NCBI RefSeq assembly: GCF_902459465.1
Contig: NC_047070.1
Span: forward strand, 4,700,554-4,764,553
Source of the DNA: Asterias rubens
Lineage: Eukaryota; Echinodermata; Asteroidea; Forcipulatida; Asteriidae
DNA: 64,000 nt
Direction of reading: 5' to 3'
Shown piece by piece: positions 54,710 to 64,000 of this stretch; the stretch's first letter is position 1, and each line of letters opens with the position of its first letter. A model generated the notes under the pieces. It worked only from the letters and a program-made list of their open reading frames with translations, ran no database searches and was not told the DNA's origin. Both the position numbers and the translations under genes were made by a program.

Positions 54710-56414
54710 AGAAGGTTGGCAAAACTGCTAAAATTAATATATCCTATATAAACCCTGAAACAACTTGTCAGTTCTTGTATAGAATTTGATTGATATGCAA
54801 ATAAGTTGAAAATAAGACAAACTGTTAATAACTTTCTTGAAATATTCATCTTCGGAATATAATATAAATGTATAAAATTCCTCAGGAAAATCACCTTCTT
54901 AAAAACCTTGTCAATTCAGATCTAATCTCAAGTCTGGATAAATCCAAAATTTACATCCAAAAATTCCTCAAACAGAAATTGTTCTTTACACATTGGTGAA
55001 AGAAAATAAGTCGTAATGGAGCCAAGCTTTGAACTGAACTGCAGTTACTTCATTAATTTTTTCGGAGACTGTAATCTCCTCTCCAGCTGACTTTTTATGA
55101 CCTCATTTGCATATATATAAAAACAAAAAGATAACCCATGAGTTTTCCAACTGTTTGAGTCTATGATTTCGCATAATTCCTTCATATGCCCCTTTTTCAC
55201 TCAATAGCTCCTCCCCTAATTCTTTCCTCAGGTGTTGCATCAAACACCAGTCTACAGGTGTCGAAATGCTGCCTCTTTTGCATCAATTTTTATATCTTTT
55301 TATCAAAATAGACAATTCTAAAGAGAAAATATTTGAATAGAACTTTTTATCGTAATACAATGTACAATTTTGTTTATGCTCCTGTAACGACAACGTAAAC
55401 AACTCTCAGCTTCTGCCCCTCAATGGGCAAAACCTGTCCACTTGGACGAAAAATAAAATTATCATTTTTAAATCATTAAATGATCAATAAGTATTTATTT
55501 TTAAAGGATCGACTAAGTCACTTTTACAAAGGATCACAATTACTTCAAAGTAACTTTGGATTAATTAAAAATTAATTTTGCTTCCTCCCTCAACCCGTCA
55601 AGTACTTTAATAAATGACCCCCAAAACTCCTCAAATCAACTGCTCTTCAAACTTTGTACACAATTTAAATTCAGTAACGTTTACTCAAAATTCCTAACTT
55701 AAACCTTTAAATTTAGCAAACAGTTTAACCAAAGTTACTTTTCTCAGAACTTTTTTTTACTTAATAACACATGCATTTTTTTTCTTGTCACTTTTATTCA
55801 AAAGCAAGAACCCCATTTTGAAAATCGAGGGGAGGGGGGGGGGGGCAGATATTATAGCCAGGTAATATTCACATCACATCAACACAATGTACATTCTTCC
55901 GGCATGACTGACACAGAAACCCATGTGGTATGAACTCTAGAGGGCGCTATACTGCTCACACATCTTCAGCCAATTCAGAGTTGTAATTTTCTGAACTGGA
56001 GGGAGCACCCGCTACGCCACCGACATAACTCCGCTAACCGGCCATAGGCACAAATCTCTTATGGGTAAACTGCATACAAATGTCCACTTTGAAAATGTTT
56101 TCTGTGCAGACCTGAACTGCTGGGTGACTAGTGCAATACGAGTCAGCACATTGTCTCAATAGGCAGAACTGTCAGGCCGCGTTGCATGCATCTGTACGCC
56201 CTCTAGTTTTGATTTTCAACCCTATGCACCAATCACAGTATAAAAAAAACCAGTAGAGCCTTGAGTATATCGCCCTCTAGTGTTAATTACCACATGCCCA
56301 TCTAAAGGCCAACGAATATGTACGAAACGTTATTAATAATGTTACTTAAAATGTTAAGTCTTGTTTTACCATAAGTTTGAATGTGTCAGTTCAGCCGCTG
56401 GGTTCAAATAGTTC

Positions 56415-59400
56415 TTACTCCTTGAGGCGTCCACCGTCACCCTCTGACACAAAACGCTTGCGGACTCTGCAAAGGAAATAGAGATAGCGCTGACAACTGA
56501 GGCGGAACAGTCTTGAAAACCCATAACAAGCAATTTTGTTTCAAGAAAATTGTACTTGCAATGATTATTCTTAGTCAGATAGAAGTGTAGTGTATGGCCA
56601 ATGTACCGTATTAATAGCATGTAGATGAGGCCACTAATATTAAAAGCATGTAGATGAGGCCACTTATTTATAGCATGTGGATGATGTCACATCACATGAG
56701 CTAAAAGTGTACACCAAACCTTGGAAGAGACAATGAAAATCTTTCATTTCTTGCAGTTGCTTTTGTAAAATTGGGGGGGGGGAGGATAACTGACTCACCT
56801 AGTTGGCACCTCAGCTCTCAGTTGGGCTGATATGATGTCTTCCTGGCGACAGATATCTGCAAACCTCTCCATGATAGTGAAGGCGTGAGGGACGTCAATC
56901 ACTATGTCAGGCAAGCTTGCAAATACACGCCGGAAACCCTAAGGGTGGAGGGGACAAAGAAGATATAAATATATTTTTTTAATAATGGTTGATAAGAAAA
57001 AACAAAGCTTAAAAACAACCACAGGGACAACACTGGTAAATGCTATAGACCCGTGTCAGTACTTTGTGTGTCCCTACATAAACATTTACAGAACAAACTT
57101 GGGGAAGTTTAAGCTCAATTGATCATCAAAGTCACAAGAAAAGTGTGAAAAACCCTGGGTTCAAAATAAAGTGAGATCAGGACTTACCATGTTTACTACC
57201 CATTTCCGTATTTTTTCCACCATCAGGTGCAAATCAGTTAAAATTTCTATTTCACTCTATTTGTTTAATTGTTTAGATGATCTTCCCATCAAGGGAACTC
57301 GGCAAACTCCCTCAAGGGGATATAAACACATAGCTGGCAACAGCCAATTTCTCTCCAACATAAATTGGTGTAATGTCTATGACGTAGAATTGCACAAATC
57401 AATAAATTGTGAATCACTAACTAGACGACAATACTTATTCTAGTCGTTGTGAAATCAGCGGTTAGTTTAGTAGGATTTGAACCCACAACCTTATAATTGC
57501 AAGTCCTGCAGTCTAACCACTGAATCATTGTGCACAGACTTTGACTGTGACCTCCACTTACCGTGTTCATCTGATCGATTGTGACGACGTTATGATCAAA
57601 CATGTATTTCAGTAGCACGGCGATAGATTGAGCCACTCTTTCAACTGACTCATATCGCTCTAGAACCATGTACACAGCCTGCAATGATGGACGGAGGGTT
57701 GAAAAATAGGAGCTAGTTAGATTTTGTTATCGCATGGTTCAATTTAGCAAAGAGCTAAAATTTATCTAAAGCCCGATTCATACTGTGAATGCTCAACTCC
57801 GGCGCAACATTCGATCCCAGACCAAAAGTTATTTTGTTTTGAATCAACCAATGGGAATTGACTGCGGACTACTTTCTGAGATTTTTAAAATACAATTTCA
57901 CAACGTCAAAATTAATTTATCAACAACAAAACTGTAAAGGATTTGAGGCATTGCATGGTAAAGTATCAATATATATTTAGTTTGGGGTAATACCATGTGT
58001 GTAAAAAAAAAAAAAATGGTGGGTAGATTATGTTCTTTTGAGAACTTGTCTTGCTTTATATTCTACTACCGCGAAGTAGATATTCCAAATTTGGGAAACT
58101 TCTCAGTTCTGCAATGATGGATTTTTTAAACTACTACCTGGGCGGAAGGTAGAAAATGGGCTGGGACTACTACTTTAGATATTGTGGATTGAGGGGGACA
58201 AATGAAAATAGCAGAAGATTACGAGGCGGTTGTTGTGGTACATTTTCTTATTTGACACTTACCTCATAGACGAGTTCGTGATGGAAGTGAGGCACGTCTA
58301 GTTCCACGAGACAGCGGAAGGCTTCCTTGGCATCCCCGGACGAAAGGAACTCCTTAATCAAGAGCACCACCTGAGGAGACAAGATGAAAAAACGACAAGT
58401 TTTAAGGCACTGGACACTATTGGCAGTTATTCAAAAATATTATGAAAACTCACTTGGTAACAACCAATGGAGAGCTTTTGATAGTACAAATGATTGTGCG
58501 AAACGGCTCCCTCTAAAGTAGTGTTGTTTTTGAGAAAGAGTTGATTTTTCACTCAAATATTAAAAGACTTCAAGCCTGAAACCTTTCATCTCGCAACTGC
58601 GATGATCAATTGAGTCAAAATTTTCTCTGATTTATTGTTTTATGCATATGTTGTGATACACCAAGGGAGATTACTGGTCTTTGACGATTATCAAATGTGT
58701 CCAGAGATTGATTTCACAAAGAGTTTCAACTATTCCTAACTTTGGACTAGTCCTAGGATATAGTAAAAACTTAAGGGTAGTGTAGTCCTAAGTTAGGACA
58801 AATAACTCGTCCTAATAACCTAAGATAAGACTAGTCTTCGCTCTTTGTGAAATGCACCCATGTGCCTTTAAATGAGATCTATAACCCCTCCCCTGTACCC
58901 ACCTTCTTGACGAGGACCTTGACTGGTCTGCGGCCACCTCCGACACCCCAGACATTGTCTAGCTTCAGCATGCCATGTTTCATATTCAGAAGCAGATCGG
59001 CACGGTTCAAGGCCTGGAAACTGTCAACAAAACAATAATGGGATGCAAATGACAGTAAAATCAACAAGTCTTCTTAATTACAAACCAGTTTGAATCTTAA
59101 TATTTAAGCGTTACGTATTAGTCCCTTCTTGGCACATTTCGGATCGGACTCTTTTATCAGTTGGTTAACTCATGACTTTAACACTTGGATCAAGTGGGAT
59201 GTGCATTATCAACTCCATCAAACTAAGGCAATTTTAGAGGTTACAAAGACGGAGTTCAATCTATCCATTTTCATAGGACTAAACAAAAATACAATTTCGA
59301 GTGAAAAAAAAAAAGAAAAAAAAAAGCTCTGCTGATTCAGGGTCCGAGTCCTAGTCATGACACCTGTAATCCTTAGGCATGACACTTATCCATTATTGCT

Positions 59401-62400
59401 ACGTCTTTTCAACTGGACGTAAAGCAACATGTCCCGTGTGTTGTGTAAAGAACCCAGTACACTCATCGCTGAGAGAAAAGTTTTCATCCACTGGTTTCTG
59501 GTAGGGTTGGCGGTAAATTAATCGGTCTTACATTTCAAACATAGCTCAACATACCATGTAAAAAACAAGGAAAACGAGTGCTTTAAAGTACATCCTCGTA
59601 TGTGATAAAGTACCATATAAGAACTTTGTACTATGAAGAACTTACCACAAGATGTGTTCCTCCTTGATCTTCTTCTTAAGTGACTGCAGGAATCTTGGAG
59701 CAAGGCAGTCATCAGCAATAGCACGAGCAATGAACTGACCCAGTACCTGAAGGAACACGGGTAAAAGTAAAGAGTCAAATATTGAACCTCATACCTTTTT
59801 TTCAAAGGTTCTGTTATAAATAATTGAGGGTTAAAGTTATCTTTATATATATGCGAAGGCATATGTTCTTGCGAAATAAATATTTTACGGCTTTACAACT
59901 TCCTCTAAAATATGTTATTTTACACTTCACACCAAAAATGCAGCCTTCTCAAATTGTTCTTTCTTTCTAATCAGTATTCAATTTCACAGCGCTGCTCTTT
60001 TAACGGGAAGCAAATTTTTGTACTAACTTCAGCAGAAAAATTTGCTTTAAAAAAAGTATATAAGCGTGTTTCACAGGTTAGAAAGAAATTTCCATTTAAA
60101 GGTTTTCAATGAAAAAGTAAATTGCGTCATACAAATGTTCCTAAGACAAACAGGTATCTAATGCCACATTTCAGTTGGTTTGAGTCTACTTTTATGATCA
60201 AGTGAAATCTTTTTTTCCGCCTCTACAGAAATCCTGGGCAGAACCCTGCTTCAGTAAATGTATTCTTACTTGACAGCAATCAAGACCAATATCCAAGTAT
60301 CTCCCTATCTGCTTGACAAAATGGAGCATTACTGTCAAAATACTTTTTTTCAAACATGTCAAAATGTCAAGTCAAAGCTTTTACACAACCATAATCCATA
60401 ACACTTCACTAATCTCAGCCCAAGGGTGTCTTTACAGACACATTCTGCACTCCCCAAATCACACGATTAAATCAACTGAGGTGTCTGGAAGTCAAGCTGA
60501 TATCGAAAGGCTAAGGTGTAAATGTCAAGACACTTGCTATTTTAGAAAACCACTGGGACAGAAGTAAAATATGTTTTGCTGTTGAGCAACACTTGTGAGG
60601 TACAACAGTTTAAGAATTACATTAAAATGTTTTTCATAATGGAATTTGTAACTTAGAGGGAGTTGAAAATGATATTCTTCCTACATTCACAATCTGAAGG
60701 AATTTTTTAGACAGTTTAACTGCAAATTTTCTACTCAGTTTCTAAAACCAACAGTTTTACAATTAAACTAACTCCATACCTGGAAGCTTCTTGAGTTAAT
60801 TTTGGAAATTTGCATCGGGATAAAGACTGTTTTTTCATCCATATACACCGATGTGTTTGTTTCAAAGGGCTCGAACATTGTAAAACTGTGGGTTTTAAAA
60901 AACAAAATTAATCTTCTTGAGTATTCCAAACAATTACCAAATCAGCTGTTAATTTCAGCAATTTTTGAGAAAGAAGTAATTTCTCACTTAAATATTTGAA
61001 TTGAATTTGAGACCTCAGCTGAGGTCTCAAATTCAAAGCATCTGAAAGCACACATCTTGATTGACAAGGGTGTTTTTTTCTTTCATTATTCTCCAGCAAC
61101 TTTGATGACCAAATGAGTCCAAATTTTCACAGGTTTGTTATTTTATGCATGTTGAGATACACCAAGTGAGAAGAATGGTCTTTGACAATTACCAATAGTG
61201 TTCAGTGCCTTTAAGGCTAAAGAGTTAAGACAAATCTTATCTCGATTTATGAACAAGTTACTCCTCCTAACTTAGGACTAGGATTAAGTTTTTAATATCT
61301 CCTAGGACTAGTTCTAACCCAAGTTCCTTGTGAAATCGATCCCTGGCCAATTTAAACTAAAGAACTTACAATTGGAGCATCGGGTGAGTCAAGGGTCAGA
61401 TCTGGCAATCCGTGAAGCAGCTGCTCAAAAGCCACCTCCAGTTCAGCCTCAGACACGACCTTTAACCCGTATAGGTCAGAGATCAGGACCGAGGTCAATT
61501 CCTTCTCGGGTGCCTTCCTCTCCATGGCTAGAGTTAGGGCATTGGAGGCAACTTCGTGACGGTCCATGGTGTCGATGTTCAGTTGAGACAAGCACTCCTA
61601 GGATCATAACACATAATAAACAACTTGAATTTTTTTATTATAATAATAAGACACTGCTCTAGAATTGCGAAGGTCTTGGGTTCGAATCCACTTTAAGTAA
61701 TATGCCTGTGTGTTTTTTTCACAGAGCTCGGGAAAGCACTGAGTATACAATGCTTACACACATCGGTTTATAATTATAATAATATCAAAGTCATATACAG
61801 CGCACGTATCTACCACTTATATAGCGCACGTATCTACCAAACAAGGTACTCAAGGTGCCGAGTATACAAACTTTCTGAAAGATAGGTAATTGCAGTGATG
61901 AACTTTGAGACCCAATTATTTAGCACCTTATAAGGGTTTTACAAGGTGCTACGGCGCATACAGCGGCCACAGCCAGGAACACCGGGGCAAACCCCTTCTC
62001 TTTTCGAAAAGTGCACTGTCTTGCTTAAGGACACAAGTGTCACGGCTGGTTTATACGGGTAAAACCAAAATTAATATAATATTAAGTAGCATAACTCTTA
62101 TACAGCAGATTAGGGCCTATACATAATTTGTAACTACATTGTAGGAGAAAACCCAATCGCTTTACAAAATGTGTTTGTTTTGTTTTCAATAGACAATAGA
62201 AGGCTGGCTGAAATCTATTGGTGAGATTTGAGGTTTGATTTGTCAAATGAAGGAGAGGTAACATTCCGTCATTCCTGGAAAAAAATAATTACTTTAAAAT
62301 AGTCATTGACTAGTTTGTAAACAAATAACACAAACTGTGGATGCTGTAGTAATGAATGCCCACTTAGTAATTAACGTAAGTAAGGAATTAAGCCTAATTT

Positions 62401-62650
62401 TAATTGAGCAACAGGTCAAGATAGCCTTAAATAATATCTAAAGGCAAGAAAGTATAAACAAATCAAAAATGTGGAAAAAGTGATCTTTGACAGGCCAGTC
62501 AGTCCCTTCGTGAAAACAGTGACAAAATGTACTTACCGCGACTTCATCAGTATCTCCATTCTCAAAGTATTCCTGAATGATTGGCTCAACCATGTCCAAA
62601 AGCTCCTTGCCTTTCAACTTGGGGCTGGTAGCTTTCAGGGCAATGTCAGC
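56415..62650 (-). CDS. PDCD4: Programmed cell death protein 4, 3' exons (5' part outside window)
   Basis: Eight exons read leftward: 62650-62537, 61597-61370, 59746-59646, 59020-58903, 58370-58263, 57678-57562, 56938-56799, 56466-56415. All have GT/AG borders and phases join, giving 325 residues to the TAA at 56,417-56,415. The first three exons hold MA3 domain 1 (VEPIIQEYFENGDTDEVA, HEVASNALTLAMERKAPEKE, VLGQFIARAIADDCL). The fourth is the linker with NVWGVGGGRRPV. The next three hold MA3 domain 2 (EFLSSGDAKEAFRCLVELDV, PHFHHELVYE, VTIDQMNT, PDIVIDVPHAFTIMERFADI). The tail VRKRFVSEGDGGRLKE matches the conserved PDCD4 C-terminus. PDCD4 binds the helicase eIF4A through both MA3 domains and represses cap-dependent translation. 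The RNA-binding N-terminal part (about 140 residues in vertebrates) must lie beyond 64,000. Confidence 0.95.
58404..58868 (+). mobile_element. Family A MITE interrupted by family D
   Basis: Starts AAGGCACTGGACACTATTGG and runs in family order to ATCAAATGTGTCCAGAG (58,705). After a family D element at 58,708-58,860 the end GTGCCTTTAAATG follows, which looks like the displaced right end. It lies in a PDCD4 intron. Confidence 0.65.
58708..58860. mobile_element. Family D fold-back element
   Basis: GATTTCACAAAGAGTTTCAA at the left and GCTCTTTGTGAAATGCACCC at the right are inverted. CTTTGGACTAGTCCTAGGAT and AAGTTAGGACAAATAACTCG lie inside. It ends about 40 bases before a PDCD4 exon. Confidence 0.75.
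60955..61214 (+). mobile_element. Family A MITE, 3' part
   Basis: Begins in the family interior (TTTTTGAGAAAGAAGTAATT), has an internal hairpin TTTGAGACCTCAGCTGAGGT, and ends CCAATAGTGTTCAGTGCCTT followed by TAA. The left third is missing or unrecognisable. Confidence 0.7.
61216..61345. mobile_element. Family D fold-back element
   Basis: AAAGAGTTAAGACAAATCTT and CTTGTGAAATCGATCC mark the ends. CCTAACTTAGGACTAGGATT lies inside. It directly follows a family A end, as at 58,708. Confidence 0.65.
61770..62536. other. PDCD4 intron with a 27-bp direct repeat
   Basis: GCGCACGTATCTACCA occurs twice, at about 61,800 and 61,825. A SINE-like B box GGTTCGAATCCA is just upstream at about 61,678 on the plus strand. 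No gene is seen apart from the flanking PDCD4 exons. Confidence 0.5.
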
Positions 62651-63086
62651 CTACACACATTCAGCAAAAAAAAAATAGAATATAATAAGAACTATTATTA
62701 GTATTTTTTTCTTCTGGTATTGATGCCTTTAATCACTGTAACTTGCAAGCCTGAGGAAACCAGAGGTCACATGTGCTTGAAATGTAAACCATAAACATCG
62801 AGGTTAACCCACACTTTTCCAACACAAGTGTATGGGTTCTTTTACGTGCACTGTACCAATCCTAGTAGAGACCTGTGGCTTAATTTAATGTTTCATCCAA
62901 AGGACAAAGCATGGTTAAAAGTATTTTCCTCTACGACACAAGTGCTACAACCAGGGCCCATTTTCATAGAGCTGCTTATATAAAGCAGAAAATATTGCTT
63001 TGATAATTTGTTGCTGTGCTGGACACCAGTCACAATTTATGCATTTAAGACATGGTATTTTAGCTGGTAAGTGCATAGTTATTCTG

Positions 63087-63531
63087 TTAAAGGATTCGGG
63101 TACTTTTTCAAAATGTCCACAGATTTACATACATGTACATTAAACTTACAGGGTTTGAAGATAATGATAGTGGAAAGCTTCCCTTCAAATATATTACTAA
63201 CTGAGGTTCTGTAGTTTTTGAGAAAAGAGTAAAACAAGTCACAAAATAATTTTCATCTCAGGAAGACAAAAATTATTTTGGCATGTAAAATCCCATTAAC
63301 CAGTTAATATATATTATAATACCATAACCATAGCATGGTGGGGAGTACGTTTTTAAATGCTAAAACTGAGACAAAAATTATTTGTTGTACTCATTTCTCA
63401 AAAACTACAGCACCTCAGTTTAAAATTTCAAGGGAAGCTTTCTACTATCGTACTCTTCAAACTGTGTAAGTTTAATGTAAATCTGTGAACCTTGTGTTTT
63501 GTGTTAGAAAAAAGTAACATAGACCCTTTAA
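63087..63531. mobile_element. Fold-back MITE, family E, copy 2
   Basis: Same ends and arms as 54,374-54,709 (TTAAAGGATTCGGGTACTTT ... GTAACATAGACCCTTTAAG), but with a longer centre that includes unique sequence near 63,270-63,360. It lies in the PDCD4 intron that continues past the window. Confidence 0.8.
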
Positions 63532-64000
63532 GTATCTTTATTTGTTGCTATAACTTTTCGTGCTTAAGCATTTCTATGAAATTGGACCCAGGACTCAACC
63601 CACACTCTGCTGATCTAAAACACTGGAGGGAGGTAGAGTCCGTTGCTCTTTATTTTCAATCACTCGGCCATAAACACGCCACAGAATGATAAAAAGATCC
63701 CACCAAAATATTTCAGGAACTGCAGCTCACACTAATTACCAAGGTTATGGTTGGGTGATTGAGATGATGAACTGGTATCACCAGCTGCAGCATGCCCAAG
63801 GTTGCAATTCAGGTCAGTTCTGGCAAACGTCCAACTTTGCGCTTTGTGGTTTTCGATTATTTTTATCACATTCTCCCCCTTTGTTTTGGGGTGGGTATCT
63901 ATTTATCTTTTTTCGTCATTGAACACATATCAATACAAAAATTTCATTTACTTTTACAACTTCACTTTAAAAAAAGCAAGATTTAAAAATTGCTCTCTTA
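63532..64000. other. Intronic sequence at the window edge
   Basis: Presumably within PDCD4, between the first exon seen here and upstream exons outside. A degenerate SINE-like GGACTCAACCCACACTCTGC is near 63,590. No exon is recognised. Confidence 0.4.

Larger units (their letters stand above)
53521..56414 (-). other. PDCD4 3' flank / probable 3' UTR
   Basis: Downstream of the PDCD4 stop. TTTATT at 53,521-53,526 gives AATAAA on the minus strand just before the minisatellite and could mark the transcript end. Another TTTATT at 55,793-55,798 would give a much shorter UTR. Fold-back elements lie at 53,940-54,041 and 54,374-54,709. No other gene is recognised. Confidence 0.4.

Overview
The window is animal nuclear DNA. 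It is AT-rich, with intron-split genes that keep GT/AG borders, many short terminal-inverted-repeat elements, tRNA-derived SINEs, LINE fragments and a tandem 5S rRNA array. The 5S sequence, the gene set (a Pol mu/TdT-type polymerase, PDCD4, SMIM8, an IGFBP-Kazal-Ig protein) and the repeats suggest an invertebrate deuterostome. An echinoderm, possibly a sea star, is my best guess. The species is an inference and was not tested.

Layout. 1-3,150: a tandem duplication of transposon-rich DNA. It holds a 128-bp Harbinger-like element present in only one copy, a LINE fragment nested in a MITE, and a 382-bp fold-back element. 3,529-3,818: a GC-rich putative first coding exon (minus strand) of an unidentified gene. 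3.8-9.5 kb: AT-rich non-coding DNA. 9,566-12,549: a two-exon secreted IGFBP-Kazal-Ig protein (minus). 12.6-23.6 kb: non-coding, with scattered MITEs, a SINE and a fold-back element. 23.6-36.3 kb: a 5S rRNA tandem array with units of about 1,040 bp, ten intact 120-nt genes and one internally deleted copy. It also carries a non-LTR retrotransposon tail inserted over the 5S TATA-like box and a chimeric unit with no 5S gene. 36.3-38.9 kb: MITEs and minisatellites.

39.0-48.3 kb is the gene-dense part. SMIM8 (minus) and a DNA polymerase mu/TdT-like gene (plus, 10 exons, 629 residues predicted) are divergent and 536 bp apart. The shared upstream region carries a TCTCGCGAGA palindrome of the type found in bidirectional promoters. 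49.4-53.4 kb: a 4-kb minisatellite between the 3' ends of the polymerase and PDCD4. 53.5-62.65 kb: the 3' part of PDCD4 (minus, both MA3 domains), whose 5' exons lie beyond position 64,000.

The most interesting items are the Pol mu/TdT-like enzyme, which has an open insertion of about 120 residues inside the palm between the second and third catalytic aspartates, and the 5S array, which records retroelement insertion at the TATA-like box, loss of a gene copy and capture of a MITE fragment in its spacer. Exon borders were derived by hand from reading frame, splice sites and protein similarity recalled from known families. No database search was run.
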